DNA of 32,209 bases, from the NCBI RefSeq assembly GCF_001677955.1, contig NZ_LELA01000153.1, positions 1 to 32,209 on the forward strand, in the 5' to 3' direction. Made by a program: the position numbers and the translations under genes. Of this stretch, positions 24,422 to 32,162 are shown piece by piece. The notes beneath the pieces are model-generated. The model did no database searches. It was not told the DNA's origin and was given only the letters and a program-made list of their open reading frames with translations. How positions within the stretch are numbered: the stretch's first letter is position 1; the number at the start of each line of letters is the position of its first letter. Origin of the DNA: Chryseobacterium sp. BGARF1. Lineage in GTDB: Bacteria > Bacteroidota > Bacteroidia > Flavobacteriales > Weeksellaceae.

Positions 24422-27193
24422 TTAAAATGTTAAGTTCATACCCATTGTATAAATTGCTGAAATTGGATAGATATTATTATCAATTCCCATTTGTACTCTG
24501 TCTGTATTGTTAATTTCGGGAGAGAATCCGTTATATTTGAAACTTGTCCAAGGGTTCTGTGCACTTAGATACAATCTTAGTTTTGTTACAGATAAAGCAC
24601 TTGCTAAAGATTTAGGCAAATTATAACCCACCTGAATATTTCTAATTCTGATATAGCTACCATCTTCTACATAGAAGCTGTTTGGTGCAATAATTAATTG
24701 GTTAGATGTGATCATCGAATTGGTGTTAGAAGTACCTGCACCTTGCCATCTGTTTTCATACATATCTAAATCCCAAGTTTCGTTTCCAAAACGTCTTTCA
24801 CGATTGTAGTTATAGATCTTATTACCAAATACACCTTGGAAATCAACAGCGATATCAAAAGCGTAGATATTAAAGTTAACTCCAAAACCGTAAGTTCCTT
24901 TAGGAATAGGACTTCCTAAGAATGTTTTATCTCTTGAATCAATAACCCCATTACCATCTTGGTCTGTAAATTTAAACCATCCAGCCTTTGCTCCTGCTTG
25001 TCCTGAAGCAGCTGCTTCTGCATCAGTTTGGAAAACACCAGCAACATCATATCCATAGTATGCCCCTACAGACTGACCATTCTGCAATCGTACGATTCTA
25101 TTTCCGAATAAACTAGCACCAGTTTCTAAATATGAATCGCCATAAACTGATGTGATTTTATTTTTAAGAGAAGTGAAATTACCATACACTCCAAAACTAA
25201 CATTCTCACTTAACTTAGTATTATAATTAACTGAAACCTCAAAACCTCTGTTATTAAAAGAATAAGCATTCGTTTTAAATCTATCCCAGTTACCTGCTCC
25301 AGATACTGTTCCTTGCACAACATCATAAACAATATTTTTAGAATCTTTATCAAAATAAGCCGCATCAATTTTAAGCTTATTATTAAATAATGCCATTTCT
25401 AAACCAATATCTTTCCCTACAGTAGTTTCCCAACCAATGTTTGTGTCTACAAATTGGTCAATAGTTGCTGCAGGATAACCCGAATTACCAAAATATGCAC
25501 CACCACCGATAATTGATATATTCTCATTGAATCCTCTACCAACATTAGGATTTCCTAGCTCACCATAACTTGCTCTTAATTTTAAAAGATTAAAAACATT
25601 TTGCTGACTCATAAAATCTTCTTTAGATATTACCCAACCAGCACTTATTGCAGGAAAAACCCTTGCTCTATCAACATTAATTTGTGAGCTTGCATCTCTA
25701 CGAATGGAAGCATTTACCAAATACTTTCCTTTATAATCATAATTTAATCTTCCAAAAAATGATTCGATTCTTTGTTGATCTTGATCTACAGCTAAATCAT
25801 CTCTATCTATACCACTTACATATAATTGCCCTGTTCCATTTGCAACATTTAAAGACCCGTTAGTTCCATCATACTGCACTCCTCTTGAAGACCAATAATC
25901 TTGGGATATTGTAGTTCTTGTTCTTGAAAAACCAGCTAACACATCAAAATTATGATTACCAAAACTTTTTTTCCAATTGATAGTATTATCCCAAACATAA
26001 TTTCTGTTTCTATAGTTTCTAGTCACCAATGTTGATTGCTCTTGGCTTGCTACAGGAGCATATGTAAGAGTTGGTGTATATTCGTATTGACTTGGGCTAT
26101 AATTATCTGTAGAATAGCTAATTCTGAAATTAAAATCTTTCAAAAACTTCAATTCTCCATATATATTATTTAGCAATCTTTCCTGTCTTACTTGTGAGCG
26201 ATACATATCTAATTTAGCTCTAGGATTCGGTATCGAATACCCGTTGAAAAATTGATAATCTCCAGTACCAGGATTCATAACAGAAAATATTGGAGGGGCA
26301 TTATATGCATCCAATAAAGGATTCTGCGCTACATCAGTACGCATTTTAGAGAAACTAAAATTATTTCCGATTGTAATGTTATCCGTTATTTTATAACTAA
26401 GATTTAACTTAGTATTAAATCTATTAAAACCGCTGCCTGAATTGATTCCTTGTCCAGCATCTAGATTACCCTGATCCTGAAGATAACCAACACTACCATA
26501 ATAATTAAGTTTTCCTAAACTTCCGGTTGCTGAAAAATCATTAGCATTGATGATGCTTGTACGGAAAATTTCTTTAAACCAATCTGTATCTGTCGGAAAA
26601 TCGGCTCTAGAAATAGAACCAGCACTAGAGCCATTGTCATTAATCAACTTTTCGTTATATAACTCGATATATTGATCAGTATTTACCATCTTAGGAATGT
26701 TAGTTACCTTTTTAATTCCAATCTTAATAATTACAGCACCATTGGCAGCCTGAGCTCCAAAAATAGCTAAACTCGATGGATCTTTCAAAACACTCATCGA
26801 TTCAATATCTTGAGGATTTAGATAAGAAATATCTGTAGTAATCATTCCATCTACAATAAATACAGTATTTCCAGTTAAAGAACCTACTCCTCTAATGTCT
26901 ACTCTTGGAGAACCTCCCGGAGTACCAATATTGGTAATATTTACCCCAGCCAATTTACCTTGAACAGAACTAAGTGGGTTTGCATTGGGTTTATCTGCTA
27001 AATCTTTAGCGGTAACCAAACCAATACTTCCTGTAATGTTTTCTTTTTTTTGTGTACCATATCCTATGAGTACAACCTCCTCTATTTTCTGTTCTTTCGC
27101 AACAGTGTCTTTAGGAGCAACCTGCCCGTTGACGTTCATCCCAAAATAGAGAACGGCAATAAGACAAGAGTACTTTAAATTAGTTTGTTTCAT
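24422..27193 (-). CDS. SusC/RagA-family TonB-dependent outer-membrane transporter
   Basis: An outer-membrane beta-barrel that imports oligosaccharides with SusD. A signal peptide (about 1-24) is followed at once by a TonB-box-like EEVVLIGYGTQKKENITGSI and the plug (about 55-165, with DIRGVGSLTGNTVFIVDGM). The barrel runs to a terminal MGMNLTF ending in Phe. Two oddities stand out. The usual N-terminal carboxypeptidase-D-like domain is absent, which partly explains the short length of 923 residues. The sequence also jumps from GAQAANGAVIIK to IGIKKVTNIPKMVNTDQY, apparently lacking the TTKKGK...-type segment usually found there. The frame is intact throughout. It is the first gene of the utilization locus. 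Confidence 0.93.
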   Translation of the reverse strand: MKQTNLKYSCLIAVLYFGMNVNGQVAPKDTVAKEQKIEEVVLIGYGTQKKENITGSIGLVTAKDLADKPNANPLSSVQGKLAGVNITNIGTPGGSPRVDIRGVGSLTGNTVFIVDGMITTDISYLNPQDIESMSVLKDPSSLAIFGAQAANGAVIIKIGIKKVTNIPKMVNTDQYIELYNEKLINDNGSSAGSISRADFPTDTDWFKEIFRTSIINANDFSATGSLGKLNYYGSVGYLQDQGNLDAGQGINSGSGFNRFNTKLNLSYKITDNITIGNNFSFSKMRTDVAQNPLLDAYNAPPIFSVMNPGTGDYQFFNGYSIPNPRAKLDMYRSQVRQERLLNNIYGELKFLKDFNFRISYSTDNYSPSQYEYTPTLTYAPVASQEQSTLVTRNYRNRNYVWDNTINWKKSFGNHNFDVLAGFSRTRTTISQDYWSSRGVQYDGTNGSLNVANGTGQLYVSGIDRDDLAVDQDQQRIESFFGRLNYDYKGKYLVNASIRRDASSQINVDRARVFPAISAGWVISKEDFMSQQNVFNLLKLRASYGELGNPNVGRGFNENISIIGGGAYFGNSGYPAATIDQFVDTNIGWETTVGKDIGLEMALFNNKLKIDAAYFDKDSKNIVYDVVQGTVSGAGNWDRFKTNAYSFNNRGFEVSVNYNTKLSENVSFGVYGNFTSLKNKITSVYGDSYLETGASLFGNRIVRLQNGQSVGAYYGYDVAGVFQTDAEAAASGQAGAKAGWFKFTDQDGNGVIDSRDKTFLGSPIPKGTYGFGVNFNIYAFDIAVDFQGVFGNKIYNYNRERRFGNETWDLDMYENRWQGAGTSNTNSMITSNQLIIAPNSFYVEDGSYIRIRNIQVGYNLPKSLASALSVTKLRLYLSAQNPWTSFKYNGFSPEINNTDRVQMGIDNNIYPISAIYTMGMNLTF

Positions 27194-27257
27194 ATAGTTT
27201 AATTTTATCTTGTATAATCAAATAAGAAAAATCAGCTTTTAGCAGATTCTATTTTCT

Positions 27258-27282
27258 CAAAAGTAGACTTTGGTCAAAAATA
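27258..27282 (-). promoter_or_regulatory. Two candidate -7 boxes for susC
   Basis: On the minus strand TACTTTTG (27265-27258) and TATTTTTG (27282-27275) both match TAnnTTTG. Neither has a well-spaced TTTG upstream. The 5' leader would be about 60-80 bases. Confidence 0.4.
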
Positions 27283-27554
27283 TAAAAAATATCAACTGAT
27301 GTTAAATTTAGTTAAATAATTTATTAAAAGATAGTTAAATTACGAAATATGCTAAATAAATCTAAATTTTAATAAATTTCACAATTAAAAAATTTGATAT
27401 AAATGAATATTTCACATTGAAGCAAAGCCCTTTTTTGGATGAAATTCTCCCAAAAACGACTATTAATGTCTCAAATCTAAGCAATCAGGATTTTTGCATT
27501 AAATAACCTCATAATTCTCTGCATAAAGACTATTCTTTTCTGAAACAAATAATT

Positions 27555-27585
27555 TTTGTTAAACACACAATTGTCTTTACCTTTG
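27555..27585 (+). promoter_or_regulatory. Promoter of the DUF4197 gene
   Basis: TTTG (27555-27558), a 19-base spacer and TACCTTTG (27578-27585) give a full match to the Bacteroidota consensus, with a leader of about 27 bases. Confidence 0.7.
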
Positions 27586-27618
27586 GTGCGTTATTTGAAA
27601 ATGATATAAAAATTGACA

Positions 27619-28296
27619 ATGAAAAAATATATTATAGCTGCTGCATTCATCTTCGGAACAGGTGTAGTGATTACAACCAGCTTAAATTCATGCTCCACGC
27701 TTGCTACTACCGATTTGGGATTAGCAGTCATTAAAAAAGTCTTATTAGGCGGAATCAACAAAGGAGCCAATATTTACGGTAATAAAGAAGCTTTTCTTCA
27801 AAACAATTTAGTTGACAAAGCTTTACCAAAAGAGCTTAGAGACATCAACAGTACTTTAGAAAAAATCGCCCCTTCTATTGTTGCAAAAGAAAGAGAATAC
27901 ATTGCGGAAGCTGCAGTTTACACGGTAGGCATTTCTAAACCTATTTTAGAAACTGCTGTTAACAGCTTAAACGCACAAGATGTAACCAGAATTATTCAGG
28001 GCGAAAAAGGAACAGCTACTTTAATTTTGAAAGAAAAAACCCAGACGCAGCTTGTTGCAGCAATTGCTCCACGAGTTGAGCAGGAACTTAATAAATATGG
28101 CATTGTAAAAACCATCAATACTGCAATATCGGGAACCAATCTTTTAGGAAGTCTTTTAGGTGGAAATAAAACCAATGTCAACGCAGGTGGATTGAGCATG
28201 TTGGCTTCAGAACAAATCGTAAACGGTCTTTTTAATATCATCGAAGACCACGAAAAGCAAAATTCAGCGTCATTACTTGCTCCATTTGGAAAGTAA
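27619..28296 (+). CDS. DUF4197-domain lipoprotein
   Basis: A 225-residue exported protein of the DUF4197 family, of unknown function. The start is the ATG at 27619. An in-frame TTG two codons upstream is less likely. The signal peptide ends near TTSLNSC, so Cys25 may be lipidated. Family-like stretches are GGINKGANIYGNKEAFLQNNLV, DKALPKELRDINSTLEKIAP, the middle LNAQDVTRIIQGEKGTATLILKEKT and the end SEQIVNGLFNIIEDHEKQ. It has its own strong promoter, and the DUF493 gene follows 39 bases later. Confidence 0.85.
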   Translation: MKKYIIAAAFIFGTGVVITTSLNSCSTLATTDLGLAVIKKVLLGGINKGANIYGNKEAFLQNNLVDKALPKELRDINSTLEKIAPSIVAKEREYIAEAAVYTVGISKPILETAVNSLNAQDVTRIIQGEKGTATLILKEKTQTQLVAAIAPRVEQELNKYGIVKTINTAISGTNLLGSLLGGNKTNVNAGGLSMLASEQIVNGLFNIIEDHEKQNSASLLAPFGK

Positions 28297-28335
28297 CTGA
28301 ATTTTCGTTAAATTTATATATAATTAAGCAAGAAA

Positions 28336-28641
28336 ATGGAAATATTACAAGGAAGTGAAAATAAAAATCCTGAAGAATTTTATAAATCATTAAAGGAAAA
28401 ACTAGAGAATAATCATGATTTTCCGGAAGATTATCTGTTTAAATTTATTATTCCGACAGATGAGGCCAAGCTTACGGAAATTTATAAAGTTTTCGACGGT
28501 ATAAAGTTTACACTAGGCAACCGCGAGAGTAAAAACGGAAAATATACGGCATGCAATATCAATGCTTTTGTTTTAGATGCAGACCAGGTGGTTCGTATTT
28601 ATCAGGAAGTTGCAATAATAGAGAATGTAATTTTATTGTAA
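28336..28641 (+). CDS. DUF493 (YbeD-like) protein
   Basis: A 101-residue cytoplasmic protein of the DUF493/YbeD family. These proteins have a small ferredoxin-like alpha/beta fold resembling ACT regulatory domains, but their role is not established. Visible are FYKSLKEKLENNHDFPEDYLFKFIIP at the start, the variable middle, and SKNGKYTACNINAFVLDADQVVRIYQEV with a hydrophobic end. Co-transcription with the DUF4197 gene is likely, and a perfect terminator follows. Confidence 0.85.
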   Translation: MEILQGSENKNPEEFYKSLKEKLENNHDFPEDYLFKFIIPTDEAKLTEIYKVFDGIKFTLGNRESKNGKYTACNINAFVLDADQVVRIYQEVAIIENVILL

Positions 28642-28660
28642 AATCAGGATTGAAAATAAA

Positions 28661-28686
28661 AAAGGTTAGTTTTAAAACTAACCTTT
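28661..28686. terminator. Bidirectional terminator
   Basis: Perfect 13-base arms AAAGGTTAGTTTT (28661-28673) and AAAACTAACCTTT (28674-28686) lie between convergent stops at 28641 and 28721, with T-rich sequence on both strands. Confidence 0.8.
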
Positions 28687-28720
28687 CTGTTTTTTATATA
28701 AGTCGTCTTTAAATTCAGAT

Positions 28721-29071
28721 TTATTTTTCTATAAAAAATTTTACATTTTCAAGAGGTCTTCCCAACATGGCGACTGAGCCTTTAATTAGAATGGGTCTTT
28801 GTATTAGAGATGGGTTTTCAGATAAAATCTGAAGCCATTCTTCTTCCGAATAATCTTTCCCTGCGTAATTTTCAAGATATAACTTCTCTTCTTTTCTGAT
28901 GATATGAAAAACACTTTGATTTAGCTTTTTCAAAACTGTTTTCAGCTCTAAAACGCTTAACGGGTCTTCTACAATATTAATGATTTCAAACTGTACTCCA
29001 TTCTCGTCTAAATACTCTAAAACGGCATTTGATTTTGAGCAGTTCCCGTTGTGTAAGACCTTGATTATCAT
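28721..29071 (-). CDS. ArsC/Spx-family thioredoxin-fold protein, arsenate reductase-like
   Basis: A 116-residue cytoplasmic protein of the ArsC (glutaredoxin-coupled) family. The catalytic Cys11 lies in HNGNCSKSN. Arginines at 59, 92 (QRPILI) and 105 (LGRP) correspond to the three arginines of the E. coli-type enzyme, so arsenate reductase activity is possible. No arsenite pump or ArsR gene is nearby, so a general redox role is as likely. It is last in a four-gene minus-strand cluster, 23 bases after the kinase gene. Confidence 0.85.
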   Translation of the reverse strand: MIIKVLHNGNCSKSNAVLEYLDENGVQFEIINIVEDPLSVLELKTVLKKLNQSVFHIIRKEEKLYLENYAGKDYSEEEWLQILSENPSLIQRPILIKGSVAMLGRPLENVKFFIEK

Positions 29072-29094
29072 AATAAAAATTTAAGCTAATTTAT

Positions 29095-29709
29095 TTAAAA
29101 CAAACCGTTAAGTTCGGCATCTATTTTTTCTAAAACAAATCCAAAATCTTCCGGTTTTTCTACAAAATCAAGATTATCGACATCGATAATCAGTAATTTA
29201 CCTTCTGTATAATTTGAAATCCATTTTTCGTATTTCTGATTCAGCTTAGAAAGATATTCTATACTGATTGAGGCTTCATATTCTCTTCCTCTTTTATAGA
29301 TTTTTTTTACCAAATTAGGCACATCAGACTTAAGGTAAATAAGCAAATCGGGTGCCGAAACAAAAGTTTTCATCAGATCAAAAAGCGACGCATAGTTTTT
29401 GAAATCTCTATCTGACAAAAGCTTCATATCATTAAGGTTTTCTGCAAAAATATGAGCATCTTCATAGATTGTACGGTCTTGAATAATATTTTTTCCACTT
29501 TCTCTGATTTCTTTTACCTGGCGAAATCTGCTTCCCAAAAAATAAATCTGCAGAGCAAAACTCCACTTGCTCATGTCGGCGTAAAAATCTTCCAGATAAG
29601 GATTGTGATCCACATCCTCAAACTGTGCATCCCAACCATAATGTTTGGCAAGCATCGTCGTTAAAGTAGTTTTTCCTGCTCCAATGTTTCCTGTAACTGC
29701 AATATGCAT
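29095..29709 (-). CDS. Deoxynucleoside kinase
   Basis: A cytoplasmic salvage kinase that phosphorylates deoxynucleosides (deoxyadenosine/deoxyguanosine kinase group). The P-loop GNIGAGKTTL has Lys13. EDVDHNPYLEDFYAD follows, then the DR motif QDRTIYEDAHIFA and the lid RGREYEASISIEYLSKLNQKYEKW, all characteristic. Its length of 204 residues is normal. It lies 30 bases after the propeller-like gene and 23 before the ArsC-like gene. Base specificity cannot be decided by eye. Confidence 0.93.
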   Translation of the reverse strand: MHIAVTGNIGAGKTTLTTMLAKHYGWDAQFEDVDHNPYLEDFYADMSKWSFALQIYFLGSRFRQVKEIRESGKNIIQDRTIYEDAHIFAENLNDMKLLSDRDFKNYASLFDLMKTFVSAPDLLIYLKSDVPNLVKKIYKRGREYEASISIEYLSKLNQKYEKWISNYTEGKLLIIDVDNLDFVEKPEDFGFVLEKIDAELNGLF

Positions 29710-29739
29710 ATTAATCTCTTTATTTTGAAATGTTTAAAT

Positions 29740-30645
29740 CTAAAAGCCCAAATCCTGAATTTCATCCATCACCTTAAGAATATCTGATTTTTCAGATTTT
29801 TCTTTCTCCAATTTTTCGATGGATCTTTGAAGTTCTATTTTCTGTTTTTCTGCTTCCTTAAGCTTTTTAATATCAGCGATATCTTCAAGGGTGTAAAGAT
29901 AGAGTTTGTTCCCTTTTATTTCAAAATATGATAGCGAATTTTTATCAACAATTTGCGCATCAGGATCATCAAAAATTTTGGTTAAACCTTTCTCAGGATT
30001 GTATTTGAATATGGTATTTTTAGCAATAATTAAGATCACTTCATTTTCTCTGCGGAAACGTTTTGCATTTTCTACCGGAGCTTCAAAGAGTTTTTCGAAC
30101 TTCAAATTATATACTCTGAACTGATCTTTAGATAAAATATAAACCTTATTTTCAAAAACCAAAAGATCGATCAAATCATCAAAACTCGCATCAAATGTGA
30201 AAGAATTGATGGTTGTTTCATTTCTGAAATTATACTGAAGAAGACGTTTCGTACTTTCATCCAACAGCCAAATCTGTTGCAAATCTTCTGCATAAGCGTG
30301 TTTTATAAAACTGAATTTCTGTTTAAAATCCAACCTTTGGATATCATTAAGATTCTGATCTACGAATCTCATTTCCTGAGCATTTTCAGAAAAAAGGGTC
30401 ACACTCAAAGGATTTTGTATCTCCTGAACTTTAAACGGAACAGTAAACATTAATTTTCCTAACTGTTTTCCCAAAGAATCGTATTTGGTAAAACTAAAAT
30501 CTTTGTTTCGGTATAGATAGAGATTTCCGTAATCGTCTGTAAACATATCTTTCGTTTCCTTGAGCTTTAACGTATCAAAAGGAAGTACTTTCTGCGCAGA
30601 AACCGAGCAGAAAACAAATACCAGAAAAAGAGATATTAATTTCAA
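29740..30645 (-). CDS. Secreted propeller-like protein with C-terminal coiled coil, TTG start
   Basis: A 301-residue exported protein of unknown function. The open frame extends to a TTG at 30690. A better start is the TTG at 30645, which gives the ordinary signal peptide MKLISLFLVFVFCSVSAQ and lies just after a full promoter (30659-30690). No ATG exists before the mature region. The body (about 20-245) has repeated beta-strand units such as DDYGNLYLYRNKDFSF, QQIWLLDESTKRLLQYN and NKVYILSKDQFRVYNL, suggesting a beta-propeller. A charged coiled coil follows (about 250-290, KLKEAEKQKIELQRSIEKLE). It lies 30 bases before the deoxynucleoside kinase gene. Confidence 0.75.
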   Translation of the reverse strand: MKLISLFLVFVFCSVSAQKVLPFDTLKLKETKDMFTDDYGNLYLYRNKDFSFTKYDSLGKQLGKLMFTVPFKVQEIQNPLSVTLFSENAQEMRFVDQNLNDIQRLDFKQKFSFIKHAYAEDLQQIWLLDESTKRLLQYNFRNETTINSFTFDASFDDLIDLLVFENKVYILSKDQFRVYNLKFEKLFEAPVENAKRFRRENEVILIIAKNTIFKYNPEKGLTKIFDDPDAQIVDKNSLSYFEIKGNKLYLYTLEDIADIKKLKEAEKQKIELQRSIEKLEKEKSEKSDILKVMDEIQDLGF

Positions 30646-30658
30646 AAAAACTTTTTTA

Positions 30659-30690
30659 CAAAGATAGCGCTCCAAAAGGAACGCTACCAA
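30659..30690 (-). promoter_or_regulatory. Promoter of the propeller-like gene
   Basis: On the minus strand, TTG (30690-30688), a 21-base spacer and TATCTTTG (30666-30659) match the consensus. The predicted transcript start (about 30652) rules out the TTG at 30690 for this transcript and favours the TTG at 30645. Confidence 0.6.
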
Positions 30691-30736
30691 TTTACATACT
30701 TTATTTTATTCGATCTGAACTTGCTTTCAATTTTAA

Positions 30737-31762
30737 CTATTTGATAGCAACTTCATAAATCTTAGACCATTTTTTTCCTGTAACCAACATATTATCACCT
30801 TTGAAAGCGATTCCGTTTAATACATTTTCGCTGTCAGCTTTAGTAAATGGATCAGCAATTTTTGTAAAATCAAATTTACCTACCACTTCTCCGTTTGCAG
30901 GATTTATTTTTAAAATAATAGGTTTGTGCCAAACATTTGCATAGATAAATCCTTTGTAATATTCCAGTTCGTTTAATTGGTCATACACTGAAGTATTTCC
31001 TGCTACAGAAATATATCTAACCATTTTCGAAGGATCATTTTTATCTAAAAAGTAAAGGTTTTTGGTTCCGTCTGAAGCAATAAGATCTTTTCCGTCATAT
31101 GTTAAACCCCAACCTTTTACCATCATATCGGGATAAGCAAATTCTGAAACCAGACTTAAAGTACTTTTGTCATAAACAAATCCTTTTTTGTTTTCCCAAG
31201 TCAACTGATATACTTTATCTCCTGCAATGGTACTTCCTTCAGAAAAAACATCATCAGGTTGTTTGGTCTCTTTTATCGGAGTATTTTCTCCAAGTTTGTA
31301 GGTAATTAATCTTGACGAACCGTATTGTCCTTCACTTTCATATACTGTATTACCATCAAGCTGAAAACCTTGTGTAAAGTTATTCGGGTCGTGAGGATAC
31401 TCAGCAACTACCTCATAGTTTAAATTTTGCTCAGGGCTTTTGCTGTAAACATTAATTGTAGCATCCTGATATAAAGTCTCGCCACCTTTCGTTTTAATAT
31501 TAAAAGTTACCGCATTATCACCTAATGTAAAATATTTTGGGTCAACGGTAAGGCTTGTAGATTCTTTTTCGCCAAAACTAATGGTAATGCTTTCTGCATT
31601 TTCTAAAACATCTTTGGGAAGATCTAGCTTGTCGCCAAAATGATAACCTGTAGTTTCCATTGATGCGTTATAATCAGCCAGAGAAGTCAATATTTTTTCG
31701 TCGTCTTTACAAGACATTACCATAAGTAAAGCTGCAAAACCTACAATTATCTTATTTTTCAT
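30737..31762 (-). CDS. Glutaminyl-peptide cyclotransferase lipoprotein
   Basis: Bacterial glutamine cyclotransferase of the five-bladed-propeller type (PF05096), converting N-terminal glutamine of exported proteins to pyroglutamate. The lipobox ALLMVMSC puts the lipid at Cys18. The following KDDE fits the K-(D/E)2 lipoprotein surface-export signal described in related Bacteroidota. An extra N-terminal domain (about 19-115) precedes the catalytic propeller. Key stretches are PHDPNNFTQGFQLDGNTVYESEGQYGSSRL, SEGSTIAGDKVYQLTWENKKGFVYD, GWGLTYDGKDLIASDGT, LNELEYYKGFIYANVWHKPIILKI and LNGIAFKGDNMLVTGKKW. It heads the minus-strand cluster, 46 bases or more before the next gene. N-terminal pyroglutamate is common on proteins exported in this phylum. 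Confidence 0.93.
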   Translation of the reverse strand: MKNKIIVGFAALLMVMSCKDDEKILTSLADYNASMETTGYHFGDKLDLPKDVLENAESITISFGEKESTSLTVDPKYFTLGDNAVTFNIKTKGGETLYQDATINVYSKSPEQNLNYEVVAEYPHDPNNFTQGFQLDGNTVYESEGQYGSSRLITYKLGENTPIKETKQPDDVFSEGSTIAGDKVYQLTWENKKGFVYDKSTLSLVSEFAYPDMMVKGWGLTYDGKDLIASDGTKNLYFLDKNDPSKMVRYISVAGNTSVYDQLNELEYYKGFIYANVWHKPIILKINPANGEVVGKFDFTKIADPFTKADSENVLNGIAFKGDNMLVTGKKWSKIYEVAIK

Positions 31763-31783
31763 TTTTTATTTCTAAAATTTCAC

Positions 31784-31791
31784 CAAAAATA
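31784..31791 (-). promoter_or_regulatory. -7 box of the cyclotransferase gene
   Basis: On the minus strand TATTTTTG matches TAnnTTTG, 21 bases before the ATG at 31762. A correctly spaced -33 element is not clear. Confidence 0.45.
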
Positions 31792-32063
31792 GCAAATTTT
31801 ATTCCGCTCTGCTAATTTCTGACGCAGGTTGAGCAAATTGCAGAATATATCTGTTGTACTAAAACTCTAGAATATGAAAATAAAAATTGATAGTTTCATC
31901 TAAATTTTCAGTCCATAAAATTGGGTGCAGAGATTTGAATTTCATTTTAATAAAATATTTTAAGCTTTAATAATCTAAACGCTATACATATAATTCTCGC
32001 TGATTGTGCAGATTAAAAATTTAATTTAAACTACTATAACTAATTATTAATACATATTTTTTT

Positions 32064-32113
32064 GCCACGAATGCACAAATATAATTAGTAAAAAAAATTC
32101 GTGCATTCGTGGC
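32064..32113. repeat. Inverted repeat GCCACGAATGCAC / GTGCATTCGTGGC
   Basis: Perfect 13-base arms at 32064-32076 and 32101-32113. The same GCCACGAATGCAC sequence occurs at 9115-9127 and, inverted and shortened, at 9404-9418, so this is a dispersed family. Confidence 0.75.
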
Positions 32114-32162
32114 TTATAAGTACTAATAATAATTAAACCATACATTTTGAAAAGTAATATGA

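Larger units (their letters stand above)
27194..27618. other. Divergent regulatory region of the utilization locus
   Basis: About 425 AT-rich bases between susC (minus) and the DUF4197 gene (plus). It contains candidate -7 boxes for both directions (27258-27282 minus, 27578-27585 plus) and otherwise nothing recognisable. In particular, there is no regulator gene. Confidence 0.55.

Noticed and set aside
18082..27193. Starch utilization (Sus) locus
   Set aside because: The name glycoamylase suggests starch, but no GH13, GH97 or GH31 enzyme is present, and the GH3 partner is a beta-glucosidase.
28721..29071. Arsenic resistance operon
   Set aside because: Only the ArsC-like reductase is present. 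No ArsR, ArsB or Acr3 gene adjoins it, and the neighbours are unrelated housekeeping genes.
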